Assembly: GCF_902167145.1 (NCBI RefSeq)
Contig: NC_050098.1
Location: forward strand, 81,260,207 to 81,324,206
Direction of reading: 5' to 3'
Source: Zea mays
Lineage: Eukaryota; Streptophyta; Magnoliopsida; Poales; Poaceae
Length of the DNA stretch: 64,000 nucleotides
Below are positions 11,315-23,246 of the stretch, one piece after another; position 1 is the first letter of the stretch, and every line of letters begins with the position of its first letter. A model generated the notes under the pieces. That model had not been told where the DNA came from. It searched no databases and saw nothing but the letters and a program-made list of their open reading frames with translations. Both the position numbers and the translations under genes were made by a program.

Positions 11315-12445
11315 TCCTCCTCCTTGAAAAAGAGTCGTCCTTGACTCTTCCAATACAAAGAAAGGATAGTGGTCAGCCACATTAAAACTAGAACTCACAC
11401 CATAAGTATCTGGTAGATCAATTTCATAAGCAATGTCGTTGATCTTGCGAAGCACTTTGAATGGACCATCAACTTGTGGTTGTAATTTGCTTTTGCGTTG
11501 TTTAGGAAATATTTCTTTGAGTAGATGTACCCAAACCATGTCTCCTGGTTCGAACAACATCTTTCTTCGACCCTTGTTGACACGCTTTTCATATTTCTTG
11601 GTCATCTCCTCAATGTTTGCTCGAGCTTTTTCATGAAGGTTCTTGATTAACTTGTCCCGCTTGCTAGTGTCAAAGTTTACCCGTTCCTGCACAGACAATG
11701 ACAAAAGATGTATGGGAGCAGTGGGTTTGAAGTCTTATACAATTTCAAATGGACAAAATTTAGTAGTCGAGTGTACAACTCTGTTGTATGCAAACTCGAC
11801 ATGTGGTAGACTTTTTTCCCAAACTTTCAAATTTTTCGAGAGGATAACTCATAGCAGCATTGATAATGTTCGGTTTACAACTTTAGTCTGTGCATCTGTT
11901 TGTGGATGACATGTTGTAGAGAACAATAGTTGCGTACCAAGTTTTACCCAAAAATTTTCCAAAAGTAACTCAAAAATTTAATGTCTCGATTAGAAACAAT
12001 GGTTCATGGACTCCCATGTAAATGAACAACTTCTTTGAAAAACAATTCAGCAATATGTGAAGCATCATCACTTTGTGGCATGGAATAAAATGTGCCATTT
12101 TGCTAAATCGATCAACCACAACAAAAATTGAATCCCTTCCCTACTTGGTTTGGTGGTAAACCATGAACAAAATCCATAGATATATTTTCCCAAGGCACAC
12201 TAGGAATAGGTAGTGGAGTGTATAAGTCATGAGGGTTTAAACGAGACTTAGCTTTATGAAATGATTCGCATAAGAAGATGTCGATCCACATCCCTTCTCA
12301 TTTTAGGCCAAAAGAAATGGTTGGCAAGCACTTGCTCCATCTTCTTGGCGCCAAAATGACCCATAAGTCCTCCTGCATGAGCTTCCTGCAAAAGTAAAAT
12401 CCGAACAGAACATTCTGGAATGCAAAGTTTGTTAGCTTGGAACAA
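11270..12445 (-). pseudogene. Integrase of element B
   Basis: The zinc-binding part is at 12254-12445 on the minus strand: LLQEAHAGGLMGHFG, then HFFWPKMRRDV, with the HHCC region truncated. The C-terminal domain is at 11270-11704: RRKMLFEPGDMVWVHLLKEIFP, then PQVDGPFKVLRKINDIAYEI and SFNVADHYPFF. Between them (about 11705-12250) the core is present only as broken frames, with several stops and frameshifts. The C-terminal part has no obvious chromodomain. The style resembles chromoviruses, possibly the CRM clade, because the frame seems to end inside the LTR; I hold that weakly. Confidence 0.78.
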
Positions 12446-12579
12446 AAAATCATCAACAACCTGAAATTTTACCCATCCTCTAGCATCACAACACTTAGAA
12501 TATGGCTAAGCAAAGTATGAGTCAGTGGGATATAATTCCTTTATACTTGCTAACCCAATAATTTTATCATCGAGTTGGG

Positions 12580-13704
12580 TCACAAAGCATGTCGTCGAGA
12601 CAAAGCATCTGCTACCACATTATCTTTTCCTTTCTTGTATTTGACAATATAAGGAAATGATTCAATAAATTCACACCATTTTGCATGCCTTCTATTTAGT
12701 TTTAATTGTCCTTTATGGTGTTTTAATGATTCATGGTTTGAATGTATCACAAATTCCATAGGAAAAAGATAGTGTTGCCAAGTTTCCAAACTCCGAACAA
12801 GAGCATATAATTCTTTATCGTAAATTGAATACTTTAGAGTCGGACGACTTTTCACTGAAGTAGGCAGTTGGTCTTCGTTCTTGCATGACCATGCCTCCGA
12901 TCCCAATTCCACTGGCATCACATTCTATTTCAAATGTCTTATCAAAGTTTGTGAGTGCAAGAACTGGGGCTGTTGTTAACTTCGTTTTCAATTCTTCAAA
13001 TGGCTTCTGTTGTGCTTCTCCCCATTTGAAAGGTATTTCTTTTTTGGCCAATTCATTGATGGGAGCAGCAACAGTACTGAAGTCCTTTACAAACCGCCGG
13101 TAGAACCCAGTGTGTCCAAGGAAGCTTCTCACTTGGCTCACATTCTGTGGAGGCATCCAAACACGTAGAGCTTTGATCTTGTCTTCGTCTACCTCCACAC
13201 CTTGTCCCGATACAACAAATCCAAGAAACGCTACCTTATCGGTGCAAAAGGTGCACTTCTCAAGGTTCGCATACATTTTTTGTTCCTGAAAGACAACAAC
13301 TACTTATCAGATCTATTCAACATGTTCATCAAGGATTTACTATAAATTAGTATGTCATCAAAATAGACAACAACAAACTTGCCAATGGAAGTCCTAAGGA
13401 CATGATTCATTAATCTCATAAATGTACTAGGTGCATTTGTTAACCCGAAGGGCATCACCAACCCTTCATACAACCCAACCTTTGTGTTAAAGGTTGTTTT
13501 CCATTCATCTCCCTCTTTCATACGAATCTGATGATAGCCACTTCTTAAGTCAATTTTAGTGAAAATAAAAAGCACCACTAAGTTCACCAAGCATATCATC
13601 TAATCTAGAATTGGATGTCTATACCTTACGGTGATGTTATTGATAGCTCGGCAATCCACACATATTCTCCAAGATCGATTTTTCTTAGGAACTAGTAGGA
13701 TAGG
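12580..13704 (-). pseudogene. RT (C-terminal two-thirds) and RNase H of element B, cut by element C
   Basis: From 13704 downward the minus strand encodes [21 protein letters not shown], then after a stop near 13600 [30 protein letters not shown] and the active site [13 protein letters not shown]. The region continues with CTFCTDKVAFLGFVV, SFLGHTGFYRRFVKDF and RNase H ([27 protein letters not shown]). The frame changes near 13290 and 12860. The catalytic YFDD pair is intact. The RT start is not here: it continues at 46646 beyond the nested element C. Confidence 0.87.
13700..13704. repeat. Target site duplication ATAGG, left copy (element C)
   Basis: ATAGG directly precedes the LTR start TGTGGGGGACGG. 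The same five bases follow the other LTR end at 46646-46650. The flanks on both sides are element B RT, read in the same orientation. Confidence 0.93.
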
Positions 13705-14333
13705 TGTGGGGGACGGATATCCCCCGGGTCCACCGGAAGGGTAAAAGACCTCACAAAAGGCCCGTGGGCCCAATAATTCGCAAGGTCATTCTTTCATGGG
13801 CCTAGGGAGGAACGTCTAATGAAGCGGATTTACACAAGACCAGATCAACGCGAACCCAAACGGCCCGACGAGTTTGAATTACGACTGCAACGGAGACCCG
13901 ACCTTCCCGCGCAGGGGCCTCGTACATTGGAACAGAGCGCGGATGAGTAGGCTGAGTTATAGGAAGATAGACTCAGTCGGTTCACTATTACTTAGGCACA
14001 CATTGTTATCATATCCACATGTAATGCCCCATGGTCGAGTATATAAGGCCTAGGGGGCACCCCCTCAAAAGAGATCTATCTCACTACTTAGCCATCCACC
14101 CGGTTCTCTACGTCTTCAACACTAGAGAGCCTCCTTGTAACCCACCACATAAAGTACTCACGCCAGGACATAGGGTGTTACGCATCTCAAAGCGGCCCAA
14201 ACCTATACAAAATTGTCCACACCCTCTCGTGCATTAGCACGAACCATCGAGCTACAGTCGGTAACACTGTCCTACTCCAAAAAGCACCTCGAGGGGCAAC
14301 CCCGGGTGCGCGGTCGGACCCAAAACACCGAAA
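13705..14333 (+). repeat. 5' LTR of element C
   Basis: It starts TGTGGGGGACGG and ends CACCGAAA (CACCGACA in the partner at 46019-46645). Shared features are a TATA box, the CTAGGGGGCACCCC region just after it, and the GC-rich end. The terminal dinucleotide is AA here rather than CA. Confidence 0.93.
14040..14047 (+). promoter_or_regulatory. TATA box in the 5' LTR of element C
   Basis: TATATAAG followed by GCCTAGGGGGC lies about 335 bp into the LTR. The same motif sits at 46352-46359 in the 3' LTR. Orientation agrees with the plus-strand genes. Confidence 0.65.
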
Positions 14334-14335
14334 GC

Positions 14336-14353
14336 TGGCGCGCCAGGTAGGGG
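14336..14353 (+). other. Primer-binding site of element C (TGGCGC type)
   Basis: TGGCGCGCCAGGTAGGGG begins two bases after the LTR. PBSs starting TGGCGC pair with tRNAs ending GCGCCA and are common in Tat elements, in contrast to the Met-type PBS of elements A, D and E. I do not assign the tRNA species. Confidence 0.75.
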
Positions 14354-14355
14354 GT

Positions 14356-15464
14356 GTGTCACTGATCCAAGCTAGCTCAATGGCTGTCACTTTCCAGCAC
14401 AAGATTGTCCTCCGCCCCGGGTCCGTGTTCTGCATCGGAACCATTTCGTCTGTAGCAGATGAGGAAGGAACTCTGCATCGCATCGCGGATCCACCGGAGA
14501 GAAAGTCTTCCTCAAAAATCTTTGGGAAAATCGGAGCGAAGCAGGAAAAAGCGCAACCTCCATCGCTCCGAGCAAAGACCACCTTCAGCAAGCTAGAAGC
14601 CGAGGGTCCGTCCACCCGGAGAACTCCGTTGTCCACTTCTCCGACGAAAAAATGGACACGGATCACAAGGAAAAAGGAAGTGAACAAGGTAAAGGATTGT
14701 CAAACTGCTCTTTCGGTGCCTCCGACCTCAAAGGAGAACGGAAAGAAGCTCGTCACAGCGGCAGTTCCATTCTACCCCGACGTCCTCTTCATCGGGAGAG
14801 TGGAGTCGCCCCCCGTCTCCTACGATGAACCAACCGCGCCCGGGGAAGAACTTCCTCAGCGGGAATCCCGCCGATGAAGGAACCGACGCCGAAATATTCG
14901 GCGACATCACGAGGCCGGAGAGTGGGACCCGGCGCAGCCCGTATCGAGAGACGAGGTCTCGGAGATAGGAGAAACTCCAGAAGAATGGGTCTTCAGGGAA
15001 AGGAGGAATTCCCGACGACGTGACCGTCGGCAAGCTCAAGAGCAGGCTGAGCAGGAAGCGAGGCAACATCGAGAAAATCCACTTTTCGGACGCAACCTGA
15101 ACCCCGACTTCGCCTGAGCCATGAACTCATCGAGCGAAGTTGGTGGAGTATTGGCTCGGATAGCCGATGGCCTCCCCCGGACTCCAGACGCCGAGGGCTA
15201 TCAGCGGCTGTTCACTCGAGCGGCCAACCACCTTCTACCTCTTGCTCATCCGCCGAGCGACCTACGACATGCCATCAACAGTCGGTGAGACGCACGGAGC
15301 TCCATCAACGCCTCGCGCGAACGATGACATGAGAAAGAGATTCGGCGCCTGGAAGAATATGACCGGGACCACGACATCCTTGCACGGAGTTAGGCCGCCA
15401 GGACTGAGTCGGCAACGGCTTCGACTGGCGGCACGACCCGGGGACGGTCGAGGAACCACGACAA
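14356..15464 (+). pseudogene. N-terminal part of element C gag, cut by element E
   Basis: The frame at 14356-14877 encodes a basic, Ser/Thr-rich protein (FQHKIVLRPGSVFCIG, then PPVSYDEPTAPGEELPQRE) ended by a stop. Further along, from 15121, the plus strand encodes MNSSSEVGGVLARIADGLPR and ANHLLPLAHPPSDLRHAINS, typical of Tat gag, again with an in-frame stop. Element E then interrupts at 15464. The rest of gag resumes at 26610. Confidence 0.75.
15460..15464. repeat. Target site duplication GACAA, left copy (element E)
   Basis: GACAA precedes the LTR start TGTAATACC; the matching GACAA is at 26605-26609 after the LTR end GTGTGACA. Both flanks are gag of element C. Confidence 0.92.
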
Positions 15465-16326
15465 TGTAATACCTACTTTGTAAGAAAATCTAAAAAGAGA
15501 AATGAAATTCATGTATATATGTATGTGTGTTATCTCTACTTGTCATTTCATGTGGACACCTCACTTATACAAATGAATAAGTAATAAAAGGCACTCAAAC
15601 AAATCATGCATCATGCTGGTATTTTATTTTGTGTGCATTATGTGACAAAAAAACAGTGTAAAAAGGAATATATCAAAATCCAAAATTTGGAGATTTAACC
15701 CCAATTTGTAAATTGAAGTTTAGAAAAGAGAAAAGAAGGAAAATACAATGCAAATGAGATAAAATAAATATATAAATATACTTACCTTCCACTTATATTT
15801 GAAATAATACAATTTTTGAGGAAGGGTGAATTTCATAACCTAATCCAAATTCAAATTTGAATTCTAAAAGCAAAGAGGGAAAATAAATTCAGAAAAGAAA
15901 AACCAGAAAAAAATAAAAGAAGAAAACCGCGCTTGGGCCCAAGACCTGATTTCGGCCCATCTCCTCTTTCCTTCTCTTCCGCGGCCCACTACCTGACTCA
16001 GTCGCGCGCGCTGACCGGGTACATCTGGCGTACCGGGCCCACCCACCATTCGCATGCGCGCCTGGTGACTTGCATGCGGGCCCCACTGCTCAGCTCGCTC
16101 GCACTGGTGCACGGGGTTAATCGCTGGCGACCTAGGCCCACTGGATAGCCCATCCATTAACGGATGCTCGCGCCGTGTTTCACCGCCAAGTGGGGCAGCG
16201 TTGGCAGACCCGTCTTCTTCACCGACCCAGTCTTCGCGGCAACAAAATTGCGCGCGCCGAAGCTGGGGGACGCAAATCGCAGGGGATAGCTCGGGTCGTG
16301 CAATCGCTTTGACCCTCTCCTCCGCG

Positions 16327-16332
16327 TATAAG
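16327..16332 (+). promoter_or_regulatory. Candidate TATA box in element E LTR
   Basis: TATAAG after the GC-rich CTCCTCCGCG block; the same context recurs in the 3' LTR near 24109. Strand and position fit an LTR promoter. Confidence 0.45.
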
Positions 16333-18622
16333 TATTGGCACACCTCTTTGACTTCTCGTCCCTGTTGAACTAGCGTCCATACCCCAAGCCCTCACCATCG
16401 ACGCAGATAATGGACTAGTGCCGTCGCCGCTAGTGTTCTCAACCGTGAGTAACTTTGCGACCCCGAGGAGTGATCGAGGTGGGCAGTGGAGTCTTCGCCT
16501 TTCGTGCGAGTCGCATCGTCGTGAGGGATCGGTACCGGGTGATCGGCAATTGCTCGCCGTCGTAGGGCACTACCGCGAAAACCGCCTATCGCCGTGGATC
16601 AGCTTCAACTCTCGGCCAGTGACGGTAAACACCCTCCCCTGTTGTTCATAATAGCATGCGCTTCGTGTAGCACACTTTAGATTGGGTCAGGGGCGCTGGA
16701 ATGCCTATTGGGCACTGCTCCGGCAATGTCGCGCCGCGATTCGATGGGCGGCGCCGCCGGTGGTGGTCGGGGGAGACCAGCTCGTCCTAAGCCGTTGATG
16801 GCGCGATCTACAGTGTAGATTAGAGGGTGTGTACTAGGTTAGGTCAGAGTATTGTGGAGCATTCGATTCCAATCGAACGGATCGGTGCACGGACGAGATC
16901 GACACCGTCGGATTCGGATCGGATGGTGCTTAGCGCGTACCGATTCAATGTATAGTAGATCTAATCGAGGACGTAGAATTCCAATCGGACGGCCAGTGTC
17001 TGCCTGTACCCCTTCGGCCTTGTAATTTTGCGTAAGAGACCCTGCAGTTACCTTAATAACCCGCCGTCCATTTTTACTGTGCTCGGTGTCTGGGGATTCT
17101 TACTCCGAGCCCCCTTGGTTTCTCTGAATTTGAGGCCCAGTCCAGTCAACTCGAAAATCAGAGAAATAAAATAAAAATGGATTTTTAGTGAATAAATAAT
17201 TGCTAGAAAATTGTATAATTCATAGAAAATTCATTTGGGCTCCAAATTACTTCATTCCAGTTTCGAAAAATTTGTAATATTATTCTCCATCACATAGAGG
17301 ATCTGTTTTGTCATGAAAACAGTAATAAAATTAATTTCTCATTTAATCCTATTTCAAACACATTAAACCTTAGGAAATCCATAACTTAAAATCTATAACT
17401 CCAAATTTAATGATTCCTGTTCCTAGGGTCTTATTTTAATATGTAGATTTTTATCATGTATTTTATCTACATGTTTGGTGTGATGTTAAGTTTTGCTGTA
17501 CTATGTATGTATTGTGTTGATGTGATTAGACGAGCAAGCCACTGTGGATTCTGAGGTTCAGCAAGTAGAAGTAGCTGAGCAGGAGCTCACTGAAGGCAAG
17601 TTGTGCCCTTGATCACTTTTATTTACCCAATAATATTCTTTATTATCACTATTCAATGCATAGGTTTAATTTTGATGGGACCCAATAGGTCACCCTAGTC
17701 TGTTTATCCTGATTACCTTGTTTACCCCTGAATCACTTGGGTAGTCCTGCTATTGCTTTATATGGTTTTGGGTTAATATTTCATTATATCTATGTTCCAA
17801 TTATGTTGTTATTTTATTTATGTTCATGTCAAGATCATTAAATGTTAATTGGAACATAGAGCTTAACTTGAGAAACACGTGCCACCACACAAGGGTTTAA
17901 CGGGACGCCCTTGGCCAACTAACTAGGAAAGCTAGTGGAAGACTACCTTACCCGAAAGGGGCAAGGGTAGTAGGGGATTGCATGCAAGGAGGTTCTCGGG
18001 TTGATTTTGCTGCGATGGCGGTCAGATGAGGGATTCTTGGAAGTGTTCTTCCCATAAACTGTAGCGGGTTTTCGGAAGCTAGTGGAACTTTGTAAAGGCC
18101 ACGTAGTGGATCCCTAGCCATTCACCTCGGTAGTGTCTAAGGGTCTAGCTAACCCTGGTGGCATGGGATACACGACTTGTGGGTAAAGGGTACAACCTCT
18201 GCAGAGTGTAAAACTGGTATACTAGCCGAGCTCACGGTCACGAGCAGCTCAGGACTCTCTAATGATTAAATATGGAACCTAAACTCAATTTGTCATTTGC
18301 ATTGCATCGGATTTGTTAATTAATTTTGTTCTATTATTATTTATTATGTTTTGGTATTTACTTACATCTAGTAATTGCTAATAAAATTTTGACCAACTTA
18401 TTAAAAGCAATGCTCAGCTTTAACCCCTGTTGTTGATTAGCCTTACACATCACATGAACTCCCACCTTTGGTGAGTTCATGCCCACTGGTTCCCCACAAC
18501 TTGTTGAGCTATGATCATGTGTGGGCTCACCCTTCCTGTCTCACACCCCCCACAAGAGAAGAACAGGTGGTTCAGGAGGAGCCACACAATGAGGAGTTCG
18601 ATTCGATCTAGGTGGCGTCTCC

Positions 18623-19395
18623 TGTAACACCCCAAGTGTTACCATGGCCATGGCACATCTATGCACTAATGACTGTGATCACATGTGGAAGAAACTTGAG
18701 GAGAAGAGCATAAAAACTTGAGGTGACAAAAGATGTTGATTGATAAATTTGCTTGCTACCATGAATGAGTAGATAGTACACATCTAGTCTTAAGAGAGTC
18801 ACACTAAAACTTGACAAAGCTAAAACTTGATTTATAAACTCGGCTAGTGCTTTTGGCAACCAAAACCCACAACCAAACAGCTGCATGTCTAGAGGTAGAG
18901 GAGTAGACTCCTCACACCGGGTAAGTCTAGCTGAGTATTAGTATACTCAGCCTTGCTTGTGGCATAATTTTATAGGTTCTCTGGAGGACATGGTTGCTGG
19001 AGTGACTTGGCCATCCATCTTGCCACCGGGTTGGACAGTCGAGTGGGATCCTACCTCGGCTGAGGAGGAGCATGAGGAGTGATGGGACAGGCTTCCCCAT
19101 CTCTCTGTTTATTTTACCGTTAGTTTTATTTCGCTGCACTTCGAACAATGATGGCTACTTTTGCTAAAACTCCGATGAGGATGTAATAAGTTTAATACTC
19201 CTTATGTATGGTTTTATGCTTTATTGTATTTGCTCTGTGACTCACCATCGAGTGAGACCGTGGTACTTGATCCTGTCAGTGGCCTCGTGGGACTAGATCC
19301 GAGGGATTGACGGGTTATTCCCATTTAAGTGTGGTCTAGCTTCTAAGGCGGGACTTAGGCACTTAAGTTGGAATAATTCGGACAGTTCCGCCACA
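18623..19395 (+). mobile_element. Short solo LTR (773 bp) inside the 5' LTR of element E
   Basis: It starts TGTAACACCCC and ends GTTCCGCCACA. The sequence TCTCC stands on both sides (18618-18622 and 19396-19400). The 3' LTR of element E shows the empty site with one TCTCC at about 26400. Its ends and the segment around 18890-19080 match the reverse complement of the 4.68 kb LTR of element D (for example the GAGTATTAGTATACTCAGCC region), but nearly 4 kb of the middle is absent. So it is a related, much shorter LTR that inserted after element E did. Confidence 0.9.
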
Positions 19396-19603
19396 TCTCC
19401 CAGCCAACTTTCTGGCGCCAAGGATGGATTTTAGATCCTGTTATATTTATCTTTTATTTTGTAAGACTTCCGCTATGTAATAAGTACTCTGATTATATTG
19501 TGACATTTATCTCTATACACTCTGTTATTATATATGTTGTCTTCTTTGGCGCATGTATGAGATGCACCCAACTTTGTCCCTTAAAGCCCGGGTGTGACAG
19601 AAG

Positions 19604-19615
19604 TGGTATCAGAGG
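19604..19615 (+). other. Primer-binding site (initiator tRNA-Met type) of element E
   Basis: TGGTATCAGAGG lies four bases after the 5' LTR end. It matches the Met PBS except at the last position and orients element E on the plus strand. Confidence 0.88.
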
Positions 19616-20100
19616 AAATGTTGACTGTAGGACAAAACCTAGATAGAAATGGACAAACCCTTACCTACTTACCTTATTCTGAATCCTTCTATACTTACCT
19701 TACTCTGATTCTTTCTACACTTATTTTGATCCTGTCTCACCTTCTACTGTTCTACTCTGATCATTCTTATCTTTTCTACTATGAGACAAGATGGATTTCA
19801 CACCTTGGAATCCTACACTTATGATCTTTTAAGAGATAGGAGACCTAAGACAAAATTAAAACTATTTTCTCTATTAAAAAATGTTGGTTGATTGTTCTGA
19901 TGATAAATGCTTGATTTGCTTCTTTGATTGATTGAAACATTGTAGTTGGTCATCTTAGCATGTACTACCATAAGGTAATGTATTAGCTTTAATGGATAAA
20001 ACACTAATATACTTTGCTAATAAATCCCCCGCAGTAACATTTCTCGTAATTACTCGCCTTGTCTACAATTCTTCCTTTCTTACCCTGTATTTCTAACCCA
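19616..20100 (+). other. Leader of element E where gag should be; no gene seen
   Basis: This AT-rich stretch between the PBS and the first pol residues has no gag, zinc knuckle or extra ORF. A coding gap here means gag was deleted. I see nothing else. Confidence 0.6.
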
Positions 20101-21649
20101 GATGGGCTACCCCTATAGTGTTAGAAGAGAGCACTATAGATGTGATCCTTGGTATGTCATGGTTAAGAAAGGCAAAGGCAGTTTATACACTGTGCTAATG
20201 GAACCATAGAACTCACCAGTTCCAAAGGAGAAAGATTTGAAGTTGGAATTGCAGTAACTACCGCCACCAGACTAGCGGCATTCTTAGTAGATGGGAAGTT
20301 TGTTGGTGTCAACATCTGTGTGGTTAGAGATTTTCCGGATGTCTTCCCAAAAGAGTTACCAGGGATGCCACCATATAGGGAAGTTGAGTTTGTCATTGAT
20401 TCCTTACCTCGGACTGCCCCTACTTTCAAATGGCCATACAGGAGGTCTGTAGAAGAGTTAAAGGGACTGAAGAAGCAGTTAACGGAATTACAAGAGGCTG
20501 GTTACTTACGTTCGAATTCTTCACCTTGTGGAGCGTCGGTTCTATTTGTACAGAAGAAAGAAGGATTGCAAGGGATGTGCGTGGATTATTGGTTCCTTAA
20601 CGATGTCACCGTGAAGGACAAGTGTCCATTACCACGCATTAAGGATTTATTTAATCAGATGAGAGGCGCAATGGTATTCTCAAAGATTGATCTCCGATCG
20701 GGTTACCATCAAATGAAGATTAGGCCATCGATATTCCCAAGACGGATTCCTCGACCCGATATGGTTTATATGAGTTCACCGTTATGTCATTTGGATTAAC
20801 TAGTGCACCAACCTATTTTATGGATCTGAAGAATAAGGTGTTCATGATCTGGACAGATTCGTCGTGGTTTTCATCGACGATATTTTTATTTATTCCAAGA
20901 GTGATAGTGATCATGAGGAACATCTGAGATGGGTGCTACAGAAGCTACGAGATAATCAACTCTATGCCAAGTACAGTAAATGTGAGTTTTGGATTGACGA
21001 GGTGCCATTCCTTGGACATATCCTTTCTAATGGAGGGATATCAGTGGATCCTGCTAAAGTCAAGGAGATAGTGGTGTGGAGCATAACCAATACAGTTACG
21101 GAGACTCGGAGTCTCTTGGGACTTGTAGGATATTATTGGAGATTTATTGAAGGAGTTTCTAAGATTGCTAAGCCTATGACCTCACTTCTGGAGAAGGGAA
21201 GAGAGTTTAAGTGGGACGAGAAGTGTCAAGATAGCTTTGATCAATTAAAGAAGAGATTGATGTCACCACCAGTGTTGGTTATGCTAGTTCTAAAGGAGGG
21301 ATTTGATATTTATTGTGATGCATGTGGCCAAGTCTTGGGATGTGTGCTCATGCAAGAAGGACATGTGATTGCCTATGCGTCTCGTCAGTTGCGGAAACAT
21401 GAGTTGAACTACCCCACTCATGACTTAGAACTGGCAGCCGTTGTGCACACACTTAAGATTTGGAGACATTATATCATGTGAACTAAGTGCCAAGTGTACA
21501 CATATCATAAGAGTTTGAAGTATATATTCACTCAGAAGGATCTCAACTTTAGGCAACGCCGTTGGTTGGAGCTTATTAAGGATTATGGTTTGGAGATTCA
21601 CTATCAACCGGGCAAGGCGAATTTGGTTGCAGATGCCTTGAGTTGAAAG
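20101..21649 (+). pseudogene. Protease end, RT and RNase H of element E
   Basis: It opens with the last part of the protease ([13 protein letters not shown] near 20135), then [14 protein letters not shown] and the RT blocks [28 protein letters not shown], and after a frameshift near 20740 [12 protein letters not shown], which keeps the catalytic pair. RNase H follows ([37 protein letters not shown]). Stops occur at about 21479 and 21642. Two frames plus several stops make this a pseudogene. Confidence 0.86.
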
Positions 21650-23208
21650 GAGCATGTTCATTCAGCCGTTGATGCCCAACTACCCGATAAGATTATTGAG
21701 AATTTCAGGAGACTTAACCTGGGGATAGTTGCTCACACTGGAGGAGTTACTATTGATGTGAAACCTACCTTGGAGCAAGAAATCCGCAAAGGATAGATTG
21801 GTGATGCTAAAATACAAGAGATTAAGGATCTGATTACTGAAGGTCGAGGTCCGGAATTCACGGAGGATGAGCAAGGCACCGTGTGGTTCAAGGACAGGAT
21901 ATGTGTTCCTGATATTGAAAGCCTTCGTGAGACTATATCGGAGGAGGCCCATGATTCAAAGTATTCTATTCATCCTGGTAGTACCAAGATGTATCAGGAT
22001 TTGAAGCAGAAATATTGGTGGTATGGATTGAAGAGAGATGTGGCTGCACATGTGGCTATGTGCGATGTGTGTCAAAGAGTTAAGGCTGAACACCAGAGGC
22101 CAGCTGGACTACTGCACCCACTGAAGATACCCGAGTGAAAGTGGGAAGAGATTGGTATGGATTTCATTACTGGATTGCCTCGCACCCAGAAAGGATATGA
22201 TGCAATATGGGTGATCGTGGATAGATTGACTAAAGTGGCTCACTTCATTCCGGTAAAGACTACTTATAAAGGCTCTCAACTGGCAGAGTTATATATGGCT
22301 CGGATTGTGTGTTTACATGGAGTACCAAAGAAGATCGTGTATGATCGGGGTTCGTAGTTTACCTCAAGATTCTGGAGAAGCTTCCATGAGAACATGAATA
22401 CAAAGTTGAATTTTAGTACAACCTATCATCCTCAGACTGATGGACAGACTAAAAGGGCTAATCAAGTATTGGAGGACATGTTGAGAGCTTGTGCCCTTCA
22501 GCATGGTAGTAGTTGGGACAAGAGTCTACCTTATGCTGAGTTCTCATATAATAATAATAATTACCAGGCCAGTCTGAAGATGTTACCGTTTGATACTCTG
22601 TATGACAGGAAATGCAGGACTCCTCTATTTTGGAACAGACTAGAGGAAGACAGTTCTTTGGGCCTAAACTGATTCAAGAAGCAGAAGAACAAGTCCGTAT
22701 AATTCGAGAGAATTTGAGGGTAGCTCAAACCAGGCAAAAGAGCTATGCTGATAATAGAAGAAGACCACTGGAATTTGAGGAAGGAGATTATGTGTACCTC
22801 AAGGTGTCACCACTTCGTGGAATGAGGAGATTTAAAGTTAAGAGCAAATTGTCCCCTCGCTATATTGGACCATTCTTGATCTTTAGGTGAGTTGGGGAGA
22901 TGGCATACCAACTCGAGTTACCTGATAGTCTATCGGATATGCATAATGTGTTCCACGTGTCTCAACTTAAGAAGTGTCTCCGTGTCCCTCAGGAACAGTT
23001 ACCAATGGAAGAGCTTAGTGTTCAGGGAGATTTGACTTACATGGAGTATCCTGTCAAGATTCTTGATACTTTGACTCGAGTTACAAGAAATAAGGTGATA
23101 AAGATGTGCAAAGTACAATGGAGTCACCATGGTGAAGATGAAGCAACATGGGAAAGAGAAGAAGAGCTTCGCATAGATTTTCCCCATCTTTTCCCTAGAC
23201 CTTCTTAA
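21650..23208 (+). pseudogene. Integrase with C-terminal chromodomain of element E
   Basis: The zinc-binding region shows [17 protein letters not shown] and CDVCQRVK. The core reads MDFITGLP, then VYDRGS followed by a stop at about 22354. The glutamate position reads QTDGQTKRANQ, so the catalytic Glu is Lys. After a stop around 22887 the C-terminal frame 22900-23208 encodes VFHVSQLKKC and a chromodomain: YPVKILDTLTR, KVQWSHHGEDEATWERE. In chromoviruses this domain contacts modified chromatin and guides integration. Stops and the lost Glu make the enzyme inactive. Confidence 0.88.
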
Positions 23209-23230
23209 ATCTCGAGGACGAGATTATTTT

Positions 23231-23244
23231 TAAGGGGGGTAGGA
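23231..23244 (+). other. Polypurine tract of element E
   Basis: TAAGGGGGGTAGGA lies directly before the 3' LTR start at 23247 and 22 bases after the chromodomain stop. This is the expected plus-strand primer site. Confidence 0.8.
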
Positions 23245-23246
23245 TT

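Larger units (their letters stand above)
15465..19599 (+). repeat. 5' LTR of element E (4,135 bp including a solo LTR)
   Basis: It starts TGTAATACCTACTTTG and ends GCCCGGGTGTGACA. It matches the 3' LTR at 23247-26604 closely along its length apart from the 773 bp insert at 18623-19395 plus its 5 bp duplication. A TATA-like GTATAAG lies at 16326-16332, followed by short GC-rich open frames with no known family. No gene is recognised. Confidence 0.93.

Noticed and set aside
16015..16400. GC-rich frames on both strands in the element E LTRs (also near 23870-24440)
   Set aside because: They occur in both LTRs with stops and different lengths and match no family; probably leader-like GC-rich LTR DNA.
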